In this document: positions 1-10,705 of the stretch, in pieces
How positions within the stretch are numbered: position 1 is the first letter of the stretch
Layout: every line of letters starts with the position of its first letter
Origin: Malaya genurostris
Taxonomy: Eukaryota > Arthropoda > Insecta > Diptera > Culicidae
Length of the DNA stretch: 64,000 nucleotides
Assembly: GCF_030247185.1 (NCBI RefSeq)
Contig: NC_080571.1
Location: 342,555,379-342,619,378 of the forward strand
Reading direction: 5' to 3'
Notes under the pieces: model-generated
Seen by the model: the letters and a program-made list of their open reading frames with translations, nothing else
The model's database searches: none
What the model was told of the DNA's origin: nothing
Position numbers and translations under genes: made by a program

Positions 1-400
1 CTGCCCCATGCTTAAGAACGTCCTCGCAAGTCAGACTCGGATCGGTGATCACGCCGTCTATCTCGACTTCGCGAGCTGGTACGTATACGCGATACTCCCG
101 CGTGAAATTCTCACTTTGAACGATCTCATTAGCCTGTTTTGCACTGGCTAACAAGACCCTAAGCTTGTCCGGGCGTACTTTTTCAATTTTTTGTACAGTA
201 TTGTATCGCGAGGACAGGTCATTAGAAAGTTTTAGAAGGTTCAATTTTTTACCATTCGCTTTGGTCCGGATGTAAACCGCATACGGTCCGGCCGAGAGTG
301 CAAGCCCATCGGGATAGCTTCTAATGCGCGATTTATTGCCATCTGAAGCATCCATCTGATCATCAAGGGGAAGGTCAGGCAATTTGATATCGCCTGTCAT
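1..400 (-). CDS. Gag-like ORF1 of a LINE, 5' part, runs off left edge
   Basis: From an ATG at 398-400 the minus strand stays open for 133 codons to the window edge. The product is acidic at first, then has blocks such as AGPYAVYIRTK (about residues 38-47), DKLRVLLASAKQANEIV (78-94), FTREYRVYVPAR (99-110) and VEIDGVITDPSLTCEDV (112-128). This pattern is the N-terminal nucleic-acid-binding region of ORF1 proteins from I/Loa-type mosquito LINEs, which normally end in CCHC knuckles; that part would lie left of the window. The ORF is intact as far as seen. Family assignment is from motif memory, so the clade is uncertain. Confidence 0.6.
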   Translation of the reverse strand, partial: MTGDIKLPDLPLDDQMDASDGNKSRIRSYPDGLALSAGPYAVYIRTKANGKKLNLLKLSNDLSSRYNTVQKIEKVRPDKLRVLLASAKQANEIVQSENFTREYRVYVPAREVEIDGVITDPSLTCEDVLKHGA

Positions 401-2861
401 GTCACGGACTTGTGTCCGTGCGGTCAGATTCGGGGTGCAATTGAAGTGGTATTAAACAACAGAGAAAATAAAGTTTTACTTAGCTTAAGCTCCAAAACGG
501 TGAACGGCTGCCAATACCCAGTCCGAGGCAATGGGTAAATATTCCTTCCAGTAGAGTGCAAAAAACCTCTTTCAGGAAAAAGCACTTTTTTTTGTCTCTC
601 ACTACACTGTCCAATGAAACGTTTCTCTTTTTATCACTATATATATTTATCACTGTTTCTAATGTACAACGATATATACGCGGCGCCCAGCGCTGGCGCT
701 GGCTAACGGTACCGCACGCAGTGCTGCTTCACACAAGCTCACAGTCGGCCTTGAGAACGGATTAATTCGAATTATCACTGATGCAAACAATAGAATACGG
801 AATGACCTTGATAACGGAATAAAACAATTCACCACGCGATTGGAGAAAGCCGAATTTACGTCCGATCGATCCGATAGTCACGGCACGAATGAAAATGAGT
901 AGATTGTTTTCATTCTAATCAAAACTCATTGTGCGTCGTTTTCCGGTTGTCACAGGCTATTCGGTACACAAGTGGATGAGAAAAAAGGCGTCTCGGTACG
1001 ATTTGGATAAAAAATATTTGCGTTTCACTAACTTGCCTCAGCTTGTTTGAGCTTTGGTTGTCAAGATAATGAAAATTTCTGTTGATATATTTAACATGGC
1101 CTCTACTTCGAAATAACCATATTACACAGTGTCTCTGTTGCTTAAGCTCAACTGAATCAGTTATTTTGGTAATAAATTAATTAAAATTGTTCAGCAAAAA
1201 ATCTATTTTCGGCTGTAGTTTTTGTGTGTCTCATTTCTCGAATGAACAATGTATGGAACACTTGTAGGGCTAACTTGCTACTATAATTTTGCTGAAGGAA
1301 GTATGTTGATACGTTAAGGCGTTTAAGAGTTATGCAATGTTTTTGAGTTTTTTGAAGGTATTTTTAAGACTAATTTAAATGAGTTAAAAGAAAAACACCC
1401 TCCCAATTTTCTCTTAAATGTTTATTTATATTATGAACTTTCAGTAGCCGCATTGGATACATTTTTATCGATCTGGCATCTAATGAATTTTGATATTTGA
1501 AGGTTGACTAGTTTTTGATGAAAAAACAATCATAACTTTTTACTGGTAGCTCATATGAAAAAGCTTTACTCAGCAAAATTATGCGCAATATTTATTTCAA
1601 CAACTGTTCTGAAGACAACTTTTCCATAGAACGTTTCACAATTAAGAAAGTTAGATTTCAGATTTCAATCTAAATAAGGACCACCCTAGTAATATTTTAT
1701 ATCAAAAGGAGCGTCATTTGATAACAAACAACTTTTGTGAAGACACCAACTACAAAAAAATTAGAGGGTTGTATTCAAGACACGACCGAGCACAATAACA
1801 TTAAAAATGGAACGTTTCTAGGGTCTTCATAATAAATACAAAAATAAAGATGATAATGATGACGATACACTAAACTAAAAACTTTTTCAATTGACTAATT
1901 ACAAACTTGCTCTAGTTTAAGCGCTTAGATTGTTGGCGAATGATAAAATTTACAATTAGATTCTTTCTTGATAATAAATTCTATTCAATTTTGATCCCTT
2001 TCCACAATTTTTTACATTGTTAAGATTTTGAATAACGTCCTTTAACTAGAATTCTACTAGAACTAGAAAGCTCAATTTTAGATACAAACAACCTAAAGAT
2101 TTAAACCTGAACAAATGAAACTGATTTATTTTATGATAATAATCTTCGAGAAACGTACAAACTCATTAATTTTATTTATTTTAGCGAAAAATGTTGTACC
2201 AGTAAACTCAGTAATAGTGTATTTTATTAATCATTTTTCAAAATCGTCGATAATCTTCGGAAAGTGTCGGTAAATAATATGGCAACAATACGAGGAAGAA
2301 AACTTGTGAAACAGTCCGCATAAAATATTTAGTTACTTACATTAATTTTCTCTTTGTCATATTAGGAATAGACGGAATGGATACGCAACAAAATTCAGAA
2401 ATTTTGTTCATATTGTAACTTGATGTTATTAACATATGAATGAACATTGTCATAGTTACAACGCGTGTAGTCATCAGACGCTTATTGTTTTGAAGCTAAT
2501 AATGATTAAACTGAAACTGGCGGTTAACCAAATTCTACGAGGGTTGCTATTCAAACGATACATGTAAAATCGCAGGTAAACTTACCTTTAGTTTATCTTT
2601 GATACTATATGATATTGCATCTAATTATACTGTATATGTGAGCCTGTGGAACTCATTTATACTACCAAACCGAGGAGGCCGCTTTTAGATAAGTTTCAGA
2701 ATTTAATTTTGAATCTTTTGAAGCGTTTAATTCCTGGCGGGACAACAACTTGTTCAGTCACATATAATGAAGAAGAAGTATCTATGATTATCATCATAAC
2801 ACAACTTTATACTGAATCCATTTTCGCGCCACCGTTTTGTTCGTATGGGAATGGAGATTTA
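401..2861. other. Putative LINE 5' leader, then unassigned AT-rich sequence
   Basis: 401 to about 740 lies upstream of the minus-strand ORF1 and may be its 5' leader; it contains a GC-rich patch near 680-720. On the plus strand, 766-902 keeps an open frame ending at TAG, reading an Asn/Arg/Glu-rich stretch (ITDANNRIRNDLDNGIKQF and onward) that resembles the end of a coding exon or ORF, but I cannot name it. From about 910 to 2861 the DNA is AT-rich with no coding, TIR or RNA signal that I can support. Confidence 0.3.
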
Positions 2862-3139
2862 AGTATGCAAAACTCAGTCGGTGTTGAACAGTCGTTCGCA
2901 CCGCACGCGTATAGCTCTTGGCTCCTGGAATTTTTTTTCTGGCTACCTAGAGTTTCATTGATTCAAGGCTTCAGTCTTTTTCAAGGCTACCTGAATCACT
3001 AACTAAGTGACTAAGTGATACAAAGAGTGATATTAGAGTGACTAATAAATTAATCAGCCTTTTTTAAGGCTAGCTAGGAGTCTAATCGAAGACTAATTTA
3101 GCCTAGTTAATTTAATTTAAAATTTCATTAATTTCAAAA

Positions 3140-4630
3140 ATGCCTGCGTCCAACCGGAAAGGCAACAAGCCTAAGGCTAAAAATAATTCAATACGGAATA
3201 AATCACAATCCGTTATTCAACATTTTTCTAATAACATTCACGATCTTATAGAATCTGAATGTAAAAATAAAAGACAACGGACGGATTTCCCTTCCGTTGA
3301 TCCTATGCCGTCTAACAATATTTACGAGATTCTTCCTGAATCCGATTGTAGCGACATAGAAGAAAATTCTTCAAAAATTCCCAAAATGGACGCTTGTCGT
3401 TCTGGGAAGAAACATCAATCTATGCCACCAGTGACGGTGATGATTTCCGACTTCAAAGCATTCCGTACTGAGCTTTCTACTTTTCTCCCGGAAGTAAAAG
3501 TCTCATTTCAAATCGGACGAAGAGGAGAATGTCGAGTCTTGGTGGATGGATTGGAAGATTACGAACGTCTTATTCGATATTTGTCCGAAAAACTTCATAA
3601 ATTTTATTCATATGATATAAAATCAGACAGACCCTTCAAGGCTGTCTTGAAAGGATTATCAAATGATCAAAGTATTGATGAAATTAAAAATGAACTAAAA
3701 GAATTGCTTGGTTTTGCCCCTTCCCAAGTAATACTTATGAAAAAAAGAGCGAATGGTACTTCTAAACCACGCTCTGGAATTTCCCATGAACTTTACCTAA
3801 TACACTTCAATCGAAGTGATGTAAACAATTTGAAAACTTTAGAAAAAGTACGTTTCATTTCCCACATTAAAATTCATTGGGAACATTATAAACGGCATAA
3901 TCGTATTGCTAACTTAACGCAATGTCGTCGTTGCCAAGGCTTCGGTCATGGAACCAAAAATTGTCATATGGATATACGGTGTTTGAATTGTGGTAAATCG
4001 CATCCGAAAGACGATGGTCCAATGAATGAAACCACTGATAAATTTTCATGTTCAAATTGCAATGGAAATCATAAATCCAATTATTTGAAATGTCCTGTCA
4101 GGGAAAAAATTTTAAACGCTCGTTCGCTTAGACAACAAGTCAAATCAACGACCTTAAATTTACAGAATATACCTGAAAATTCTTCTAAGGCACCTGCCAA
4201 TTCGTCTTCTAACGAAAACAATTTATTGACAGGTAGATCGACCTCGTCATCATCTTCTTCTAATGTCAGTTATGCTGGTATATTAGGTAGAAATCTATCT
4301 CCTATTTCTTCTAATGTAAATAATCAAAACACAGGACCGCCTTGCAGTTCTTCTTCTAACGAAAACAATTTATTAATAGGTAGACCGGCCAAATCATCTT
4401 CTTCTAATGGCAGTCTACCTACAAATATTCCTTCAATGCCATTCGCTTCTTTAAATGAAGTCGATTTAGGCGATATAACTGAAAATAAAATGATCTACCT
4501 ACAAGATCAACTTTTTCAAATGATCATCCAAATGAATTCGACTTCATCACTTTTTGAAGCATTTCAAATCGGATGGAAATTTGCAAATAATATTATAATG
4601 AATTTAAAATTTAACAGTGATGTTAAATAA
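3140..4630 (+). CDS. Jockey ORF1: Gag-like RNA-binding protein
   Basis: This 496-residue protein starts at an ATG in a good context (TTTCAAAA before it). It would coat the LINE RNA and form the ribonucleoprotein with ORF2. The N-terminus is basic and polar. Residues about 165-260 match the PRE_C2HC region that precedes the knuckles in jockey Gag proteins. Three Cys/His knuckles follow: CRRCQGFGHGTKNC (262-275, CX2CX4HX4C), a longer one starting CLNCGKSH (281), and CSNCNGNHKSNYLKC (304-318). The C-terminal 150 residues are Ser/Asn-rich and carry a diverged internal duplication around NENNLLTGR and NENNLLIGR. The stop codon overlaps the start of ORF2. Confidence 0.9.
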   Translation: MPASNRKGNKPKAKNNSIRNKSQSVIQHFSNNIHDLIESECKNKRQRTDFPSVDPMPSNNIYEILPESDCSDIEENSSKIPKMDACRSGKKHQSMPPVTVMISDFKAFRTELSTFLPEVKVSFQIGRRGECRVLVDGLEDYERLIRYLSEKLHKFYSYDIKSDRPFKAVLKGLSNDQSIDEIKNELKELLGFAPSQVILMKKRANGTSKPRSGISHELYLIHFNRSDVNNLKTLEKVRFISHIKIHWEHYKRHNRIANLTQCRRCQGFGHGTKNCHMDIRCLNCGKSHPKDDGPMNETTDKFSCSNCNGNHKSNYLKCPVREKILNARSLRQQVKSTTLNLQNIPENSSKAPANSSSNENNLLTGRSTSSSSSSNVSYAGILGRNLSPISSNVNNQNTGPPCSSSSNENNLLIGRPAKSSSSNGSLPTNIPSMPFASLNEVDLGDITENKMIYLQDQLFQMIIQMNSTSSLFEAFQIGWKFANNIIMNLKFNSDVK

Positions 4631-7271
4631 TTATTTGAATATTTTAAATTGGAATGCTCGATCTTTGAAATCGAGTGAAGATGAATTTTATAATTTTCTC
4701 AAAGTTCACAAAATTCATATTGCCATTGTGACAGAAACTTTTCTTAAACCAAATGTAAAATTGAAAAGTAATCCACATTATGTGGTTCATCGATTTGACA
4801 GGTTTACTGGAATTGGTGGTGGAGTTGCCATTTTTGTCCAACGGCAAATTAAACATCGAATTTTACCTTCTTTCAATACTAAAGTTATTGAAAGCTTGGG
4901 AATCGAAGTTGAAACCATTCATGGAATTTATTTCATCGCTGGAGCATATTTGCCATTCCAATGCACCGGCGAACAATTAAATTTCTTTAAAGGCGATTTG
5001 CAAAAACTTACAAGATATCGATCGAAATTTTTCGTAATAGGGGACTTAAATGCTAAGCATGTCCAGTGGAATTGTAGGCAAAATAACAGTAATGGTAAAA
5101 TACTTCATAATCAACTCTCAGCTGGTTACTTTACAGTTCTTCATCCCAGTAATCCTACTTGTTTCTCTTCCGTGAAAAACCCGTCTACAATTGATCTGGT
5201 TCTAACAGATCAAAGTCACATTTGTAGTGAACCGATTACTCATGCTGATTTTGACTCAGATCATCTTCCTGTAACATTCAGACTTTCCAACGAAGCTATA
5301 ATTAATCCAATTAGTTCTATTTTCAACTATCATAGAGCTAATTGGTTGGATTACAGATCTCACATTGAAAATCATGTGGATCATGAAACTATTTTAGAAA
5401 ATTCTGCGGACATCGACACAGCAATTGATAATTTGAATCATTATATTATCGAAGCTAGAAATCTTTCAGTTCCCAAAGCTCAAACTAAATTAAATTCTCC
5501 TATCATCGATGACAATCTTCAACTGCTCATTCGGTTGAAGAATGTTCGTCGACGACAATATCAACGTTCTCGTGATCCTGCTATGAAAAACATAGTTAAG
5601 GATTTACAAAAAGAAATTAAACATAGATTTACTCTTTTGCGAAATGAAAATTTCGCTAAAGAAGTTGAACAAATTAAACCATATTCTAAACCTTTCTGGA
5701 AACTTTCTAAGGTTCTTAAGAAACCTCAGAAACCAATTCCTGCTCTCAAGGAAGGAAATCAAATACTTCTTACAAATGGTGAAAAAGCTCAAAAACTTGC
5801 TCAGCAGTTCGAGAGTGTCCACAATTTTAATTTGAACGTTGTGAGTCCTATTGAAAATGAAGTCTCACTGAAATATGATCATATTTCAACCCAAGTGTTA
5901 TCACACGATGACATTATTGAGACGAATTTTGATGAAATTAAATCAATTATTAGGAAACTCAAAAACATGAAGGCTCCTGGTAATGATGGAATTTTTAATA
6001 TTCTTATTAAAAATCTTCCCGATGTTGCCTTGAGACTCCTGGTTAAAATTTTCAACAAGTGTTTTTCATTAGCTTACTTCCCAAAAAGATGGAAAAACGC
6101 TAAAGTAATTCCTATCCTAAAACCTGATAAAAACCCAGCAGAAACATCAAGTTATCGCCCAATTAGTTTACTTTCTTCTATCAGTAAACTTTTTGAAAAA
6201 ATTATCTTGTTAAGAATGATGACTCATATAAATGAGAATTCAATTTTTTTACCAGAGCAGTTTGGATTTCGTCATGAACATTCAACTACTCATCAACTTG
6301 TCAGAGTAACGAACATGATAAAATCAAATAAATCTTCTGGGTTATCCACTGGAGTTGCTTTTCTAGACATAGAAAAAGCATTCGACAGTGTTTGGCACAA
6401 AGGTTTAATAGCAAAAATGTCTGATTTCCAGTTTCCTATTTATTTGATCAAAATGATTCAAAATTATTTAACTGATCGTACTCTTCAGGTTAGCTATCAG
6501 AATTGTAAATCTGAATTGCTACCCGTACGAGCCGGTGTTCCGCAGGGTTCGAGTGTAGCTCCAATCTTGTATAATATTTTCACTTCTGATCTTCCAAATC
6601 TACCCGTTGGTTGTCAGAAATCGCTATTCTGTGACGACACAAGTCTGTTAGCCACAGGTAGAAATCTAAGAGTGATCTGCAGTCGCCTACAAAGAAGTTT
6701 AAATATTTTCAGTGATTATCTGTCAAAATGGAAAATTAAACCAAATGCAGCAAAAACGCAATTAATTATCTTTCCTCACAAGCCAAGAGCTTCTTTTCTT
6801 AAACCAAACAATAATCACATTCTCAAATTGAATGGCTTGGAATTGACATGGTCTGATCAAGCTAAATACTTAGGTTTAACGTATGACAAAAAACTCACTT
6901 TCAAGGATCACATTGAAGGAATCCAGGCAAAGTGTAATAAATATATTAAATGTTTATATCCTCTTATAAACAGAAATTCTAAGCTCTGTCTAAAAAACAA
7001 ATTGTTAATTTATAAACAAATTTTCAGACCAGCCATGCTTTATGCGGTACCAATTTGGTCAAGCTGTTGTTCCACCAGGAAGAAAACGCTTCAAAGGATT
7101 CAGAATAAAATTCTGAAAATGATTCTGAAGCGTCCTCCCTGGTTTAGTACAAATGAGTTACACAGACTCACAAATATAGAACCATTAGATGTAATGTCAC
7201 ATAATATTATAAGCAAATTCCGACAAAAATCGATGCAATCTTCAATTGAATCGATTCGCTCTCTGTATTAG
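4617..7271 (+). CDS. Jockey ORF2: AP endonuclease and reverse transcriptase
   Basis: This protein of about 883 residues nicks chromosomal DNA and copies the LINE RNA onto it. The endonuclease occupies residues 1-225: NWNARSL (11), TETFL (39), IGDLNAKHVQWN (141), STIDLVL (190) and DSDHLPV (213) are the conserved blocks. The RT spans about 430-740: KAPGNDGI, YRPISLL, FLDIEKAFD (582-590), GVPQGSSVAP and the active site FCDD (671-674). The two catalytic aspartates are present, but Cys replaces the usual Ala. No RNase H domain is seen, as expected for jockey. The likely start is ATG at 4620, inside the end of ORF1 (stop 4628-4630), which suggests termination-reinitiation. Confidence 0.92.
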   Translation: MMLNNYLNILNWNARSLKSSEDEFYNFLKVHKIHIAIVTETFLKPNVKLKSNPHYVVHRFDRFTGIGGGVAIFVQRQIKHRILPSFNTKVIESLGIEVETIHGIYFIAGAYLPFQCTGEQLNFFKGDLQKLTRYRSKFFVIGDLNAKHVQWNCRQNNSNGKILHNQLSAGYFTVLHPSNPTCFSSVKNPSTIDLVLTDQSHICSEPITHADFDSDHLPVTFRLSNEAIINPISSIFNYHRANWLDYRSHIENHVDHETILENSADIDTAIDNLNHYIIEARNLSVPKAQTKLNSPIIDDNLQLLIRLKNVRRRQYQRSRDPAMKNIVKDLQKEIKHRFTLLRNENFAKEVEQIKPYSKPFWKLSKVLKKPQKPIPALKEGNQILLTNGEKAQKLAQQFESVHNFNLNVVSPIENEVSLKYDHISTQVLSHDDIIETNFDEIKSIIRKLKNMKAPGNDGIFNILIKNLPDVALRLLVKIFNKCFSLAYFPKRWKNAKVIPILKPDKNPAETSSYRPISLLSSISKLFEKIILLRMMTHINENSIFLPEQFGFRHEHSTTHQLVRVTNMIKSNKSSGLSTGVAFLDIEKAFDSVWHKGLIAKMSDFQFPIYLIKMIQNYLTDRTLQVSYQNCKSELLPVRAGVPQGSSVAPILYNIFTSDLPNLPVGCQKSLFCDDTSLLATGRNLRVICSRLQRSLNIFSDYLSKWKIKPNAAKTQLIIFPHKPRASFLKPNNNHILKLNGLELTWSDQAKYLGLTYDKKLTFKDHIEGIQAKCNKYIKCLYPLINRNSKLCLKNKLLIYKQIFRPAMLYAVPIWSSCCSTRKKTLQRIQNKILKMILKRPPWFSTNELHRLTNIEPLDVMSHNIISKFRQKSMQSSIESIRSLY

Positions 7272-7480
7272 TTAGTAAGTTAGTATATAAGTTCCTTTTC
7301 CCCATTACACAATACAAGTAGGTTTAGAATTTTCCCTACACAAAAATCTCAGAATTGCGGAAGCAAATGATGTCTTCATGGTAATAACCAAATCATATAT
7401 ATATAACAGGGCTGAAAAGTCACCACTTGTGGCTGAACACCCAATTTAAATCTTAATAATTTAATTTTAACTCATATTCC

Positions 7481-7520
7481 AATAAATAGTTATTAAAAAA
7501 AAAAAAAAAAAAAAAAAAAA
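7481..7520 (+). terminator. LINE poly(A) signal and A tail
   Basis: AATAAA at 7481-7486 is followed after eight bases by an uninterrupted A run (7495-7520). The A run ends exactly at the right copy of the target-site duplication, so this is the retrotransposed poly(A) tail of the jockey element. Confidence 0.85.
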
Positions 7521-7529
7521 GTATGCAAA

Positions 7530-8702
7530 CCGATCCGTTGACAAATTAAAACATTTTTAAGCTTACAATATTGAAGCTTTGGAATCATTTAAATGAGGAA
7601 AATCCATTAACAAATCATCGAGGAACAAGGGCTGCAAATTATATCCGAAAAATCTATCACCGATAATTCGAAACTGGTCTGATAGTTACCAGAAAACCAA
7701 AATAAAATACTCAATTCAAACTAATTTTTCAATGGTATGCAATTGAAATATTCAAATGACGTTATCTCATAAGTTTAAGTTAAATGTTTCCGAATCGATT
7801 GGTTGTTGAATAAATCCATTGTTATTGTTTGTTATATAAATCCATCAACAAATTACTGAGGTATGAGCATTCAAAATTATGACAGAAAAATGTTACGCGA
7901 TTAGTTTTGCATGTTTTAAATTGACACCCAGCCCCGGGATGCGAAGTGTAAGGCATTTTTAATGGCAAAATCTACCAACAATTTGCTAAATACATGGGAT
8001 ATTTTAAAAGAACCGATAACCACGCTGATTCGGTTCTTCAATAGCTAGATGATATATAAGATATTCAAGCGAACACGAAGCGGTGTTGTGCAGACAACAG
8101 AAAATTACACCAGCACATAATGCAAAAGCGACAATCCAGCAAGTGAACGTATATACAATCCAGTCATCAGCTCACTGGACGAGCTACTTGTTTCATTCAC
8201 AGTCAAACATCAACTAGGCAAATAAATATTGTGCAGCCTATATTTATAGATTTCCCTTCATACTACGCATAACGATACGGTGTTTTTTATGCATGACGCA
8301 AAGCCTCCTATGCCGAACAAAAAGTTGACGTCATTTTGTAAAACAGGGATTGGTGGATGAAAACATAGGTCACTTCTAACCAATTTTTCAATAGTATGCT
8401 ATTGAAATACTGAAACTACGTCGTCATACATGTTTAAGTTAAAAGTTTCCGAATCGATTGGTTGTTAAATTATAACAATCCATTAACAAATGACCGAGTT
8501 ATTAACGTTCAAAATTATGACACAAAATGGTTACGCGACTATTTTTGAAACTTTTAATTGACACCCGGCCCCATATAGTGAAGAGTAAGGCATTTTTAAT
8601 GCCAAAAACTAATATTACTGTGAATTTCACACATTGGTGAAAATATTTTTGTCACGCTAATTTCCCGTTTCAAACCATAGTGCAACGGGGGCTTGAGCAA
8701 AC
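7530..8702. repeat. Diverged direct duplication, about 240 bp each
   Basis: The segments 7735-7970 and 8390-8620 align over most of their length. Shared blocks include TTTCCGAATCGATTGGTTGTT, GTTCAAAATTATGACA-type words, TTGACACCC and AAGGCATTTTTAATG. They are separated by about 420 bases with a TATA-like GATATATAAG at 8050 and the hairpin words GAACCGAT and ATTCGGTTC just upstream. No ORF is supported. It could be a pair of diverged LTR-like or intergenic repeats; I cannot tell which. Confidence 0.5.
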
Positions 8703-9983
8703 CTGGGCTGACATTATGCATCTCGAATCGAGTTGCTCGAAACGATTATTTTTGAAGTCGATTCGATTGAATTGTAGCATTACGTTTCGCTTTCGACCTC
8801 GTGATCGAGATTCTAACAATGTGGTACTAGATTTCGACTGACGCTGCTCGAACTGTCATAACAAACATAGGTAAACAAACCCATATACATTGCAATCATT
8901 TCGATTCCATTTATTCGGTTCAAGTACTGAAAAGAAGAAAAATGTTTGTAATACTGCGGTTTTAAGTTGCCACGAAATTAACATGAACACATTTCTGAAA
9001 TTTAAATCAAGAAGCAGATTCGTTTCCACTCCATTTGAAAACGCAAAGAATTTTTTCAAGCGTGTTCTTGTACACAATTTATCGATGAACTTTTGAAATT
9101 ATAATAAAAAAAAATCTGTGTTTTTCATGTATTGTTGCAAGTCTAATACAATTTACGTAATCCATATGTGTAGTTTTAATCAAAAACTTTAAGGTTCTGT
9201 AGCTTTCATTGTAGTATTTTCTCATATTTATTAGGGGATATTGCTTTAGCCTTAATATACCAGGAGATATCCATTCTTTGTAGTATTCATAATCTATTTA
9301 GGTACTATTGAAGAGTCAAATACACGCTAATAGCACGAAATTGTGATGCTTTTGACATATTCGACATACTTTCAAGGTGTTTGGACAAATTTTTCAATTT
9401 ACTTGAGTTAGATATATGGGTAAAACCATTATTCGCTCATTGTTATCAAGCTTTTTCCCTCAATCCGTTTGAGCGACGTTTTCTGTCTACAGGATTTAGA
9501 AATTTGATTAAAAACTACAGTTACTGGGCATAGGTTAGTTTCGACTTACTTTTGTTATTTTAAATAAATACCACGCTGCTTTCATTTAATATGCTTTTTA
9601 AACAGTTCGACATGTACAAAATATGCCAAACACACAAAATATACAATGATATACAAAACAATGCATTAGAAGAAAGATTATCAATACTAATATGTTTATG
9701 AAAAGCTAATATGTTATCGATAACTACCTGTACAGAAAAAAGAAACGTATTCGAAAACTCATACTCGATAGTAAAAAGGCTTTCGACCATTTCTTATCGA
9801 GTTCAGTCGTTTACAAGCTCGATTGTATTGGTTCCATAATGCCAAAACTTCTCGATAATCTAATACCTCTTCGAGTGAAGTCGAACGAAGCTCGATGATC
9901 GGCTTCGAATCGAGAAACATAATACGAAACGTGGTCGATTCGATAAAATTTTAGTCGAATCGAGATAAATAATGCCAACCCTG
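8703..9983. mobile_element. Inverted-repeat element rich in TCGA words (hAT-MITE-like)
   Basis: The left end reads CTGGGCTGACATTATGCATC and the right end, on the other strand, CAGGGTTGGCATTATTTATC. Both run inward into dense TCGATTCGA/TCGAATCGA words for about 150 bp. Terminal inverted repeats starting CAGGGTTGG are typical of hAT elements. No convincing 8-bp target duplication was found, so the copy is old or my ends are off by a few bases. The short ORFs inside (for example near 8890-9096) look random; no transposase is visible, so it would be non-autonomous. Confidence 0.55.
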
Positions 9984-10705
9984 ATATAAAAACCAGGGTC
10001 GAAACTGACTCGATTTTCAGTTCAACAACGTGAAACGTAGGCTCAAAACTGGCTTCAAACGAACGGTTTGACAGCAGTTAGAGTGGAATCTGGGTTAGGT
10101 TTGGCATCAAACGAAACGACATTAATGACAATAAAAATTGTGCAAAGCCTACTATGATAGAAGTTCATTTCAACAACTTTTTTCCCCTTACGAGACGGAA
10201 AAACGATGTCTACTAAGTTTCAGAACTTTTAATGAGAAAAAACTTTGCCGAAGAAGCTTTAGATTTAAAGTTTCGGATATATGAAGTATTTTCGTTTGAA
10301 ACCTTCTCATATTACTTATATTTTTTTAAATATCACTGGAAGATGCTGTGAAATTTTTTTTTCAACTTGAGTAAAATTAGAAACTTGCACTAAAATAACC
10401 TTTTCAATTTGTAAACAGTTATGTCAAGTTGATAAGAATTTCTCATTATTTTGCATCGTCGCACTGAATGATTAAACACTCTTGACCCTATAGTTCTGGA
10501 ACCGGTAGTCGAATTCGGATGAAATTAAACAGCAACTTATGAGACTAGGAACTTTTATTAGAGCCTGTTTTGAGGAAATCGATCAAATCATCTCTGTGAG
10601 TGAGTCGCATTTTAAACTTTTTGACCACTATTTCCGGTATTTCTGTAACCGGGAACTTAGAACAAGTAAAGCCGAAGTCGGTTCGTTTAGTAAGTAACTA
10701 ATATA
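9984..10705. other. Repeat fragments between two elements
   Basis: The stretch 10,141-10,195 recurs inverted at about 18,978-19,022 (shared GTGCAAAGCCTACTATGATA). From 10,480 to 10,690 are modules of the common dispersed repeat (TTCTGGAACCGGTAGTCG, GGTATTTCTGTAACCGGGAAC). No gene is seen. Confidence 0.5.

Larger units (their letters stand above)
2872..7520 (+). mobile_element. Full-length jockey-clade LINE with TSD and poly(A)
   Basis: The element has a 5' UTR, ORF1, ORF2, a short 3' UTR, an AATAAA signal and a 26-base A tail. Its 5' end is defined by alignment with the second copy at 41,810: both start near CAGTCGG and GTTGAACAGTCG. The word AGTATGCAAA occurs at 2862-2871 immediately before the element and again at 7520-7529 immediately after the A tail, a target-site duplication left by target-primed reverse transcription. 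The 5' UTR has degenerate repeats of GACT/AGTCTTTTTCAAGG-type words that vary between the two copies. Jockey elements start transcription from an internal promoter at their first base; I infer the same here. No stop codon interrupts either ORF, so this copy is a candidate for recent activity. Confidence 0.9.

Noticed and set aside
2646..3002. 118-codon plus-strand ORF
   Set aside because: It crosses the junction between flanking DNA and the jockey 5' end, so it did not exist before the insertion.
8856..9096. Overlapping short ORFs on both strands
   Set aside because: No domain, random composition, inside a non-autonomous inverted-repeat element.
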